Source: Phallus indusiatus (taxonomy: Eukaryota; Basidiomycota; Agaricomycetes; Phallales; Phallaceae). Taken from it: a DNA stretch of 64,000 bases. Position 1 is the stretch's first letter. Each line of letters opens with the position of its first letter. The position numbers and the translations under genes were made by a program. The stretch is taken from NCBI GenBank assembly GCA_027605045.1, contig JAQFWX010000011.1, positions 1,116,001-1,180,000 of the forward strand. The letters run 5' to 3'. Shown in pieces: positions 1 through 10,624 of this stretch. Below the pieces are notes generated by a model that did no database searches, was not told where the DNA came from, and saw only the letters and a list, made by a program, of their open reading frames with translations.

Positions 1-1721
1 GTAAAACAGGAGTTCCAAATGTCGATGTGGAATGGGTATGATGTGAATGGTCTCGACGACTCGGAGTATTTGCGAAAGCAAGGGCTGTGTCCAATCTTGA
101 AAGACCAGAAACATAAAGGTCGTCGTCATCATCGTCATTGGGAATATCCGTCACCGCATGAGATGGAATAAGATCATTAGCCGTAGCCCTCGTAGCGATA
201 GCAGATGCTTGAGCTTGCTGGAGTAACACATCTTGAATGTCAACATCACCCAGGTCTTCGTCATCTAAGGAAAGAGGGGCGAAGTCTGGTGCCTTTTGTT
301 TGCCTTTAGATCGAGCAGAATGCTGGCTATGCCGACTTGGAGCTGCAGCCAACGCCATACGACCATAGTGGACCTGTAAGTCTGTATGTAGATTGGCAGA
401 AGTCCTGAATCGAAAAGATTCGTGTTTAACGAATGAACAAAGACGGGCACTTTCGGATAGAAAGTAGCTCACGTATCAACTTCCTCCATATCGCCATCGC
501 TGTCTTCATCCTGTTGGACTTTCTGAACAGGTTCATCAATCTCGATAGGTTTATCTTTAGAACCTTCGTTGTTTGCACCTAGGATCCAACCCCCTCTGCC
601 CCTGGTTTTTTACAAGGACATATTCCTTGTTTCTCTCGCTGGCGATTCGAACCGGTATGACAACATTTGCTCTACCGATTGAATCAGTTGTCTCCAAAAG
701 CTGTTGTGTAAGAGCATTACGCTGTTTGAGATTCTTAATTTGAGCCTCGCTAAAATCTAAAGGCGTATTTGAGCTGCGTAGCATGGCTTGCAGACGTTTA
801 TAAGACGTCTGACGAGATCTTAGACGCAAATCGCCTATAATTTCGTATTGAATCTCGGTTGGTAGTTCGCGGAATGCTGGAGAAGAGACGTCAAAATCCT
901 CTGGGCGCATTTCTTCAATAAACTGGCGGAGTTCTTCTTCCGTGGCGAGACGAGGATCAGGAATGAGTGAGGTAGTTGGGCGGGAAAGAGAGGATAAGTC
1001 AACTTCTGGAAGGCGATATGGATCATAGTCGTGAAATTTGTTCTTCTTCTTAGCTGACTCTGGTTTAGCAGCGGTTGATGGTTTGGCGGTTGCAGGATTA
1101 GCGACAAGGTCTTCTAAGTAAACAGTATTCTCTTCGGTAACAGTAGAAGTCTGATCGCTGTGGAGAGAGAGAGAATATTGGAAGTAGCGCTGTAGGGATA
1201 ATAAACAAACGCACGGCTTTTGATTGCTTTTCTGCACATGCAAAAGGGCCTCGCGCCTCATTTGAGCTGCAAGTAGCTTTTGTGCAATTTTAGAGTGACT
1301 GTCTGCTGCACCGGCTTTCTTGCGTTTTCTCTCCGCCTAGGTTAAAGCATCGCTGTTACCAAAAAGGGCGCGATATGAGGAGAGAAGCCAAGGACTGACG
1401 ATGGTATGTTTCTTCAGGACAGGGGCGCCACCGTCGAAAACAAAGACGGGTTTTATGCCATAGAAGAGTAATTTGCATATCCGTCTCAAAAAGCCCAAGA
1501 CGTGGGCATTCACAAGAGCTCTGCCATCCTTGTCCCGCATGGTGGCTTGGAATTGGTATATCCAAATGCTGGAGTCGATGGCCACTGTTTTTCCTTCCAT
1601 GGTTTCAAGACTGCGAAAGGTTTATTAATTTCAGCCACACAAATGTATATTTCCGTACATGTACATACAGAACCGGACGACCAACCGGGCTAAGGAGAGT
1701 CCATAGCTGCTTGACACCCAT
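1..1721 (-). CDS. RAD2: XPG/Rad2-family structure-specific DNA repair endonuclease, N-terminal part (cut by window edge)
   Basis: Homolog of XPG/ERCC5 and yeast Rad2, the nuclease that cuts 3' of bulky lesions in nucleotide excision repair in the nucleus. The start ATG (complement of 1719-1721) opens the invariant MGVKQLWTLLSPVGRPV. Exon 1 is 1669-1721, exon 2 is 1400-1610 and exon 3 begins at 1336, with introns of 58 and 63 bases that keep frame. Exon 2 carries the XPG-N core: AIDSSIWIYQFQ, with a metal-binding Asp, and KPVFVFDGG. Further in, about 850-1000, is the Rad2 spacer motif RPEDFDVSSPAFRELP followed by EIIGDLRLRSRQTSYKRLQ. The region from about 50 to 560 reads as an acidic spacer. 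The XPG-I catalytic domain and PCNA-binding tail lie outside the window. It is divergent from the F-box-like gene at 2082. The family call is very secure; exon limits below 1261 are less certain. Confidence 0.93.
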
Positions 1722-2081
1722 GGTACTGAGTCAAAGATCGTCATGTTCGATGCGTCACAACAGTCGGGTGTTCTAATCAATAACCACCGGCGCGAATTGA
1801 AACACTAGCTTAATGATGCTTAGCTGTTTGCATCATCGTTCACATCATCTCAGTTCAACGTTCATCTGCCGTGTCGTCCACTCACAACACGAGTATTTAA
1901 CACATGTATTTTCCATCGTGCATGCACAGTATAGTGTACAATATATATTTATATTTAGAGTCCAACAAGGGAGCATTGATCGTCGTACAAAGACTCCGAC
2001 TGGCATTTTTACGCACAGCCCAAATGCAGATGAGGCGCAGGCGCTTGGCCGTGCTGCCTTTTCTTTTTTAAACTCCATGAC
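1722..2081. promoter_or_regulatory. Shared intergenic promoter region between RAD2 (-) and the F-box-like gene (+)
   Basis: A 360-base gap between two divergent start codons, so it should hold both promoters. An AT-rich TATA-like stretch lies at about 1940-1957. I see no coding signal or strong repeat. Confidence 0.4.
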
Positions 2082-4183
2082 ATGGCCACGGTCGAGCACG
2101 ACTCCCGCACGCCGTCGCTCACAAATTCAGAGTGTACGCTCTCTTCTTCCGGCGACTATCTCAAACACACGCCCCCAATCAGGCCCAATAGCACCAGTGT
2201 CACAGCCATTCACATTAACGATGCCACACCTTTTCTGATGAACCCGAAGCGCTCTTCTCAAGTCCTGTCCCCTGTCCATTCAAACCGTACTTCAGTGCAC
2301 TCACGCGCTAGTACTTACTATGGCTATATGAATGGCTTTATTCGTGCCTGGTCGAATCCCGCCATTCTAGCGCAAATGCTTAGCTACATTCAATGGAAGG
2401 ACTTTCAGGCGGTCATCAGAACCTGCCGTAGCATGCGCACCTTCTTCTTCAATCCCGAAATCAGAGATGTCACACTCGCTCGCTTCATACCCGGCTACCA
2501 GAGAGTCAATATTAATCCCCATGATGATGTCACGGTCACACTCACTGACCTCGAGATCCTCAGTGAATCCCAATTTATATTTCTCTCTTTTTCCCTACTT
2601 TTTCACTAACGCTTCGCTTTTTTTCTTCTCTTGTAGTCATTTCTTCCCAGGTTTCTTTGTCTTCATATCCAAAATTAGCCGTCGACATTCTTTCTCGTCT
2701 TCCTCCATCGCCCAAATTGCAGTTCATATCAGACCGCTTTGTCAGGTTTACACAAGTACATTCCCGCTTCATACTTCTTCTTCATTCTCAAGCACCTCGA
2801 TGGCAGTATAGTCTATATACAGAAGAACCAATCAGAAGGCACCTAGGCCACTCATCTTCCCTTCGGGAACTCACTTTCCCTCCACCACTCTCTTATTTTG
2901 ATGTTAACCACGACTCTGACACAAACAGTGCTACTACTATCACTGCTACTACTCACAGGCGACTAAGCAAGAATAATACCATTAATAAGACTGACAGCAT
3001 ACACAATAATGGCAACAATACTACTACTTCCAATTCTATATCTACTTCTTCCTCCTCCTCCTCCTCCTCCAGGATCAGACTAAAATCCCTCAAACGGCGC
3101 CCTCACTCTCTGGAAGCGCCCAGGTTGCAATCGCTGCCTGGTAAACAGCGCTCTTTTCTATTTGGCCACAAGGATCGTCCCCCTCCACCTCTCCCACAAT
3201 CTTCACCCCCCTCGTTGAAATATTACTCCCTTAACCGTAGACGACAGGTTGGTAATGGCGATGGTCAATTCATCAGCCATAGCCGCTATATAACTGAAGC
3301 TCTGCATCCGCCACGCTATCCCGTCGCTTCCAATAGCACAAACTCTCTTCCCGCCTCCTTAGGTTCTTCGTCAGCTTCGAGTTTGATGCCTCGCAATCCA
3401 TTTCCCGCGGCTTATCCTCACGAGCTTGGACACGCACTATTCACCATGCGCGCTCCTATTCTGCGTGTATTTGTCCCATGTTCATCTTTAGATCAAGAGG
3501 GTGTTATAATTGAAGCTGAACATCAACTCATTACTGGTGGTTTATGGGAACACTTGCGAACGGGAGACGCGGTCCTCAACTTGGGTTATGTTCCAACAGA
3601 CAGCTCGCTCGTTTGCGGTTGGTTCATTTTCGGAGATGGACATTTGAACACCTACTTCCCTCCGGCTCTGCTTCCCGTTTCTAATTTCGGGTCTCTCCCA
3701 TCCCCACTATATTACGCACATATTAGCCAACGGTCTAACGTTCGCTCATTCATCAGGCTGCCCAGATTGCGTTTATATCTCGAATTATTGAACTCATCAA
3801 TACTCTACCGAGTCCCGATAGTCCGCAAGGGTTGACGCGCGTCAAACACTACGTCTGGATAGGCAAAATGAACGTCCGTGAGGAAGAATTAGAGCCCTTT
3901 GGTTTAGGTGATGGCTGGGCGGGCGAATGGACTTTGGAAGCCCCTGGCACTTATGAAGGGCGTCAATCATTAATTGATTCTGTCGAAGGACAAACCCCAG
4001 ATCCTCGTGGTAGGCAATGGGAAATTGTCGGTGAGAAAACTGGACTGGGTAAACTCTGGCTCAGGCAAGTCCCCCATTCTCATGATAATAGTAGTTCGAC
4101 AGCTAAAGTTGTGGTTTGTCTCCCTGTGTAGGATGTGCCCAGAACCAAAACTCACGACTGATACCCATGGATTCCGACTTTGA
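2082..4183 (+). CDS. F-box-like protein of unknown target, low-complexity middle
   Basis: I recognise only the fold class. Exon 1 (2082-2562) has a Ser/Thr-rich N-terminus and then a helix pattern like an F-box: residues around 105-150 include QMLSYIQWKDFQAVIRTCRS. A 74-base intron (2563-2636) joins exon 2 in frame. Exon 2 has poly-Ser and Asn/Thr-rich tracts, and then a conserved-looking C-terminal half with APILRVFVPCSSLD and GGLWEHLRTGDAVLNLGYVP. A second intron ends at about 3758, and exon 3 reads AAQIAFISRIIEL to VKHYVWIGKMNVREEELEPF. The stop is either 4129-4131, or 4183 if a last GC-AG or GT-AG intron ending at the TAG near 4130 is used. F-box proteins of this kind act as SCF substrate receptors, but that role is inference here. 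Confidence 0.6.
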
Positions 4184-4710
4184 ACTAATCTTATTGCTCA
4201 TTACAACACAAAACCAGGACGAATTCAAGTTCTCAACCTTCCGGTATTTATCACATATGTAATGTTGTCTTCTCACATACCTTCCAAGCGGACAATTGAA
4301 AGGTTCATCTACTATCACATACACTACAGACATTGTTTCATTTTCTTTCGAAACATGTAAAAGATTATACACATTAGTGCTTCCGTTTTTGTTTGGCACA
4401 TTTAGTGTGTAAATTGGATACTCTTAGCAGTAACTTATGTTCATACAGATACCGGCTAGACCCCCTGTGTACTCGCATACATAATACATATTACCTATTG
4501 TGAAGTAAAAACGCTTGTTGGATGGGATCCTTGTTAAATATTCAGTGCGTCAGTCACCCAGCCCGGTGATCACCGGCGACCATCCGACCCATGTGATTCC
4601 TGCAGCAACGTCATGATTGGCTATTACTGTTCGAATAAAACTGTCAAAAGACCCTTTCCTCCTTTCTATCTTCAAAGACTCATCATCTCGGACGTACAAG
4701 AAAAGAAGAT
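4184..4710. other. Intergenic, no gene seen
   Basis: About 530 bases between the F-box-like gene and citrate synthase, both on the plus strand. It presumably holds a 3' UTR and the citrate synthase promoter. Short open frames on the minus strand show no splice logic or family signature. Confidence 0.4.
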
Positions 4711-7258
4711 ATGCGTCTAGAGGGGAAAGATACATTGACCGTCATTGACAATCGAACAAATAAAACCTATGTCATTCCGTACGAATTCCACCGCGAATGA
4801 TTCTGTCGGTTGAACCTAGCAGCTGACTGTTCAAAATTTTCAGGATTGTAGATAATGCCATTCAGGCTACTGCATTTAAAACTATGAAGGCTCCTAGAAA
4901 GGCAGGAGAAAGGCAAGAGAACGAGACCGAGCGAGGTTTGCGAGTTGTCGATAGGGGATTCATAAATACAGCGGTTATTTATTCAGAAATAACGTATATT
5001 GATGGAGAGGCCGGAAGTATGATTTATGTTTTTCATTCATTGTTTTTTTGTTTTTACTTAATTGCTTTAGTTCTGAGATATAGGTTTGTGCTTTGAACAT
5101 ACTTTGACAACCACTGCGGTATTAATCATACTTCAAGAGGTTATCCCATTGAGGAACTGGCCATTCACTCGACCTTCTTGGAAACGTCATATCTATTGAT
5201 ATATGGCTATCTTCCTTCAAAGTCCCAGTATCGGACATTTGAGGAAGAAGTTATGACCCATTCCGTAACCCATGTGGACGCCGAAGTATTGTTCCGCTCC
5301 TTCAGGTACTACTTTCTTTGAGAAAAGCGAGGTTAGGCGCACTTTACAAACTGATATTTGCGTTATGTAGATACGACGCGCATCCAATGGCTATATTGAC
5401 TAGCTCGATTGCTGCACTTGGCTCCTACTACAGCGAAGTATGTTTTTATTCACTAAACAATCTTTTATCAAACATTATTCTCATAATCACTTAGGCTAAT
5501 CCATCTCTACAAGGTATAATTGCATTATCTGAGCGAAGCAGACTTCTACAACGAATACTAAATTGAACCAAGGTCAGACGTTATATACCAAGGGGGATAC
5601 CGCCTCACTGGTTGCCATGGACAAACAAATTTATCGGTCAGCCACGAATTTACATGCGTAGATATGAACCGGATCTAACATATTTGTTTAGATTAATAGG
5701 AAAGGCTACCACTCTCGCCGCGTAAGGCGATTTTCTTCTTCTTTTTAGACATCGCAGCTTCACAGTGTTCCTTTTCAGCATGGCATATCGTGTTCGTCAG
5801 GGTCGACCTTTTGTCGTTCCTCCAAAGGGTCTCAGCTATACAGGCTCGTGAGTATATTCACCGTATTCCGTACTCTTTGATAGGTCAATGATCAATCTGT
5901 CTCTGTCCAGCTTTCTCTACCAACTTGATCACTTAAGTGAGGCGGATTATGTACCCAATCCTGTTCTGGAAAAGGCACTGGACGTGTTGTTCCTTCTTCA
6001 TGCTGACCATGAGTTGAACGCTTCGTGTACAACTGTCTTACAAACCGCAAGTTCACTAGTTGACCCATATTCGGCCATCTCTGCCGGTTGTGCTTCCTTG
6101 TATGGGCCCCTTCATGGCGGTGCCAACGAGGCTGTCATCAGGATGCTCATTTCCATCGGCAGCCCTGATAATGTGCCCGCTTTTGTTGAGCAGGTGAAAC
6201 GGAAAGAAAAGGTTCTTTCAGGTTTTGGGCACAGGTAAGTCGCGCATCAGTGTTATTCATTCCGCAGTTCTCAACAATGTTTGGAAGGGTATACAAAACA
6301 GTAAAGCAGAATTTCTGCTCAATCTTCAAATGATTAATTAACTCATGTCTAGTCTGATCCACGATCGTATATTGTTCGTAAAACTGCAGACGAAGTTTTT
6401 AATGTGTGGGTACCGGTTGACTTTTTGGTTACAGTAGGTTAACGGCTACTGCATATTTCTAGGACGGGTCGAGATCCGTTACTTGACACAGCTATGAAGC
6501 TTCATGACGTGGCGATGAAAGATGAATACTTCATAGACAGGTAATTATAAAATCTCACGCGTTTAATCTCAAATAAAACTAAGAAATCACTCTCAATAAG
6601 AAAACTCGCGCCCAATGTGGATTTCTGGTACGTTTTCGCAAATCTATAGACGTTCGCGGGTCACTGATGTCAGTTTTCAGGAGGTGTGTTGTGATCTTCA
6701 TATGCTGCCAGAATTTTATTTAGAATTTACTTTAGCGGTCTCATATATCGTGCAATGGGTCTGAATCCATTCCCTTAAAGAAAAATTTTTGTAAACTGGT
6801 TGATATTTCATAGGTTTTCCCCTGGACTTTTTCCCTGTCCTTTTCGCTGTTCCGCGGGTAGTTGGCTGGCTTGCTCATTGGAGACAGGTAACATTACTCC
6901 TGATTGATCTGGGACGGATCTCATACCCATTTTAAGATGATGTTACAATCAGGGGTCAAAATCTGGCGTCCGCGACAGGTAAGAAAATCACCTTTGTTGG
7001 CACTGCAGTCGCTCCAATTCAATGACCTGATAACCGTCAATCTCTGCGAATGAACAGATCTACGTTGGCTCTGGTAAACGGAATTACGTTCCTATCGAGT
7101 CCCGTTCAGAAACTGGGGATGACAAGAATCTTCCTCATACAGTCGAACATACTGGGTGAGTCTCAAACTCATTATAACGATAGCTGCACCACTAATTCCT
7201 CATATCACTCAGGTTGAGTAAACGAACCAAATTAGCACAGTTCAGAGGAAAACTATAA
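4711..7258 (+). CDS. Citrate synthase (eukaryote bacterial-type/peroxisomal lineage), 20 exons with three microexons
   Basis: Condenses acetyl-CoA and oxaloacetate to citrate. Exons: 4711-4778, 4844-5016, 5071-5083, 5138-5305, 5371-5437, 5495-5513, 5573-5636, 5692-5721, 5779-5847, 5911-6234, 6288-6300, 6353-6405, 6463-6540, 6601-6627, 6681-6683, 6736-6758, 6814-6887, 6937-6978, 7058-7155, 7213-7258. They total 1452 bases in a single frame, giving 483 residues. The signatures are in order: [16 protein letters not shown] at the N-terminus, [23 protein letters not shown], then the catalytic region [29 protein letters not shown] (oxaloacetate His and Arg), and [16 protein letters not shown] with the catalytic Asp. 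There is no mitochondrial presequence, and the last residues are GKL, close to a PTS1 signal. This suggests a peroxisomal or cytosolic enzyme, by inference. Microexons at 5071, 6288 and 6681 restore invariant residues. Confidence 0.95.
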
Positions 7259-7633
7259 ATTTACCATTTGTATATTAGCCATTATTCATAAATACTTTAA
7301 ATGCGAATTCCCGAGGATTTATGAATTTTTTTAAAGAAAAAAGATCCATGACGACAATTGCGGTGCTTTTGTTTTTTTAAAATTTATTGTTTTTAGTTAT
7401 GTAAGCCTCGTGTATTTAGCATGGGAAAGCGGAGTTGCAGGATGTATTTAAATAAGCTTGATGATTGATGACAAAGCAATATAAAATACCTGTCGTCAAG
7501 CCCGCACATTTTTTCTAGAAGGCATCGCTTTTCCCCGACTTCGTCTGTGTCTACGGCCTCGTCCAAATTCCTTCCTTATAATCCACGTTCTCTGCTTGTT
7601 ATTCCACACACTCATTTGAGGAAAGCCACCAAC
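7259..7633. other. AT-rich intergenic region
   Basis: 375 bases with homopolymer T and A runs around 7320-7390. It should contain the citrate synthase 3' UTR and the promoter of the next plus-strand gene. No coding signal was seen. Confidence 0.4.
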
Positions 7634-8516
7634 ATGTACTCTACTCTCTTCCAAACCTTTGCTATCGGTGCTGCCTTTGCTGCTCGTCACGTCCTCGCCG
7701 CTGATCTCGCGGTTTTAACCCCCACGCTTGTCCAGGTAGAAATCCTATCTAAATTTGATTGTTATTCTTTCCGGGACACTGAATGTAGTCTTGACAGTGT
7801 GAAAACGCCACGGTTCAATTCACTGGCGGTCAACCTAACTACTTGGTGTCCGTCGTACCGTCTGATGACCCCTGCGCCGACTCACTGTAATTTCTCTTCT
7901 TCTTCCGAACTACGGATCAAATTGAGTTGACGCTATCTATCAGCCTTGACATTCCACAGACCAGTAACACGCAAGTACAATTCGTCGTCGCTATCGCCGC
8001 CGGTACGAGTGTTGACGTAGTCGTCGACTCAGCCGACGAAGAAGAGGGATGGTCTGCTACCGTGCGTTGTTAAAAGAACAATTCCGCATGCCTTCCATTC
8101 ATTTGTATCACATACAGGTCGTTGTTCAACCCGGTAAAGATAGCTCATGTTTGCCCAAGAATGTCACTACCTCCTCTTCCACTCCTGCTGCATCTTCGAT
8201 CGCTCAAAATTCTAGCTCATCGACCCCTATCCCGGTCTCAACGTACGTTTTACTTACTATGCGTCGAGCAATTATGTCTCACGCAATATTTTCATCTAGT
8301 CTTAGCAGCCTCCCGAGTGATTCGACTTCCGGCGCAAATCCCTTCTCAGCACCCCCTGTGCAGTCGGGTACAATTGGCTCGTCGGGAAACTCATCAGACG
8401 ACCCAGTTAATGTCGGTTCAGACCCTAACTCTACCAACGCTGCTTCAAGCACGACTTTATCTCTTGGCTCCATGATGGCATCGGTATTCCTCGTATTTGC
8501 TGTTTCTCAGCTATGA
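7634..8516 (+). CDS. Secreted, GPI-anchored Ser/Thr-rich cell-surface protein
   Basis: Five exons (7634-7735, 7798-7886, 7944-8061, 8118-8242, 8300-8516) sum to 651 bases, 216 residues. An N-terminal signal peptide is visible (MYSTLFQTFAIGAAFAARHV, cleavage near VLA-AD). A short beta-rich domain follows with VQCENATVQFTGGQPNYLV and DPCADS, a layout common in small basidiomycete surface proteins. The C-terminal half is Ser/Thr/Pro/Asn-rich (likely O-glycosylated), and the protein ends in a hydrophobic tail, LGSMMASVFLVFAVSQL, typical of a GPI-attachment signal. Function is unknown; a cell-wall or plasma-membrane role is inferred from the architecture. It converges on the oxygenase gene ending at 8910. 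Confidence 0.8.
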
Positions 8517-8909
8517 GAAAAAGCAAATGTAAAATTCGGAATATCGAATGTTTTTTTATATACCCCTTTTTCCTTTTTCTCTCTAAACATACGGTCTCCT
8601 TATCCTCACTACCTGTAGAAAGGCTGGCGACGACCTGGTTTCTTTTTCATCATCACTCGCTGGTACTCCTCGTCATGCTCTTATTTTGCGATTGCGGGCC
8701 ATGTTTTCTTGCAAAGTTGAATTTCTCATTGTTGAATGGCAGTCATGACGCAGGATGCGACGTTTTTTTTTAGACATTCTTGACCTGGGTCTCCTTTCGT
8801 AATTGGGGGCATTTGTAGTTTTGTTGTTATTTCCTAATATGAAAAGTGTTATTTATTTGTGAAAGTAAACATGCAAATTTGAAAGCAATTTGTAAGTATA
8901 TATACTTGA
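8517..8909. other. Intergenic 3'-3' region between convergent genes
   Basis: 393 bases holding the 3' ends of the GPI-protein gene (+) and the oxygenase-like gene (-). It is pyrimidine-rich on the plus strand near 8550-8600. Open frames here lack any family signature. Confidence 0.4.
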
Positions 8910-10383
8910 CTACTGAGCAGGAACGAGCTGAGAGGTTTTCCACGCTAAATATGACTCTGCTAATTGGACTGTTTTAACACTTGAAACAGGTTTAATCATC
9001 TCACCCCAGGTATGGGCTAGAAATTCACCCTGTTCAAGCATGAATTTACCAATCATCGTTTCGATATTTGTTTCGTTCTCGGAATCATTCAGCTGTTCTT
9101 TTAGAGCCTGGCAGCGTTTAGAAAGTACATCAAGACGATATTGGCACCATTGGCGATGTAGAGCGGCAACGTCGCTCATCGTTCGAACCGTTTTGAGGAC
9201 GGAAATATCCCTTTTCAAGGGGTTGGATGGTCTGTAGGAAGTCACCATAGAAATTCGCTCCTGTGTTTTATCTGTTGGCGACACGGCGTGCACAATGTGC
9301 CCACCTTGTAGAACCATGGCATGGCCCAACGGTGGCAGCTCGCAAAAATAGTTGGTTCCGTCCGGTTTCCGAATGACAGTACATCCCCCTTCTAAATGAG
9401 ACGACTCGCAGAGCATAAGGATGCAGACAAACTAGAAAGCAGAAAAAGTCTCGAATTAGCAAAGTGGCCGAAGAGAAAGAGTGGAACGTTTAAAAACGCA
9501 CAGGGTAAGAATCTTTGTGCCAATTGGGTGTTTTCATAAGCGTTGGTTCTATTTCTTTCTCATTAGCCAAATTTCCCGAAGTGTCAGGTAAATCAGGTTC
9601 TGCTTTTAAGCCGGACCACCCTCTAGGCCCCAATTGCACGTTTCTGGCAGAAAAAAAAAAAGAAAAACCAAGATTAGGTTCGTGAAAAAGGCAATCAAAA
9701 AAAGAATATTCACGTATGTCCGATCTCGTAGTCAAACACAATCGTCAAATCTGTTCCTGCGGCTTCATTTATACGTTTTTGGACTTCGGGGTGCGTCCAG
9801 AATTGATACGTGAATGGTGCGGCGTCTGGGCAACAGCCTCGAATAGTCGATGGATTCAGCGTATCACTATACAAATGGTTTGAGAGGACTCTGTCGCTGA
9901 ATAACTCCTCCCGAATACGACGAACACCTTCGATGGTCAGCATAGGGAAAGGTTTTGTGGCAGCTCTCTCTTCGGCACCGTCTACGTCGCTGAAGCCTAA
10001 TTCAGACATAGAGATATAGGATGTCTGATCAGGGTGAGGCAAGAGATGGATTTCTGGGTCGAAGGGAGAGGTATCTGGCTCTTGGGGAACGACGTCCTTG
10101 ACAGTGGATGATACCAAGAGATCATGCTCGGTTTCAATGCTAGTGTCTAAGGGATCGACAGCTGCCTGAACTACTCCTGCTTCATCGCTTTCGACTGTTT
10201 TACAGGCATCGATTCAGGCTGCCCTGCAACATCTCCCGACTCATCACTTTGAACAACAGCCGCCTCCGAGACAGTGGATTCCTGTTGCTGTTGTTGTGCG
10301 GAGACGACTGTCTCTTCAGACTCGGATTCTGTGCTCGTAACAATCTCCGCGGTCTGAGAAACTGGTGTTGCAAAAGACTGCAT
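8910..10383 (-). CDS. Fungal 2-oxoglutarate/Fe(II) oxygenase-like protein
   Basis: Matches a basidiomycete family of 2OG-Fe(II) oxygenase-fold proteins. The acidic, Gln-rich N-terminal tail (complement of 10171-10383) is followed by a domain with TYQFWTHPEVQKRINEAAG, DLTIVFDYEIGHT and NVQLGPRGWSGL. It then has NWHKDSYPFVC, whose HxD supplies the first iron ligands, and MVLQGGHIVHAVSP with the distal His. ERISMVTSYRPSNP follows with a possible 2OG-binding Arg. The C-terminal part is helical. Introns separate the exons near 9709, 9640-9700 and 9420-9505. The N-terminal tail and core are in different frames, and a 38-base GT-AG intron (10166-10203) would join them; that is unusually short. The substrate is unknown. 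Confidence 0.75.
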
Positions 10384-10624
10384 GTAAACGTATGAGTGAG
10401 TTGGTTAGTTAATTCGAAGGAAGAAAGAACTATGAATATTAACGATTCTAGCTCGGGCTGTTTTATACCATAGCCTTCTATTCGTATATCATAAGCTGTT
10501 CACCTGGATTTCAAAGAAGCAAGTGACGAGAATTCAAAAATACCAGAGATAAGACTTTATTCCAAAAATATTTAAGTACACAGTTATCAATACATTCATT
10601 CCCGAATGGGGGCACAACACTGGC
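10384..10624. terminator. 3' region of the HVA1/TUDOR gene with AATAAA signal (minus strand)
   Basis: On the minus strand, AATAAA lies at 10556-10561, 64-69 bases past the stop of the HVA1/TUDOR gene at 10625. This is a plausible polyadenylation signal. The rest should contain the promoter of the oxygenase gene starting at 10383. Confidence 0.5.
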
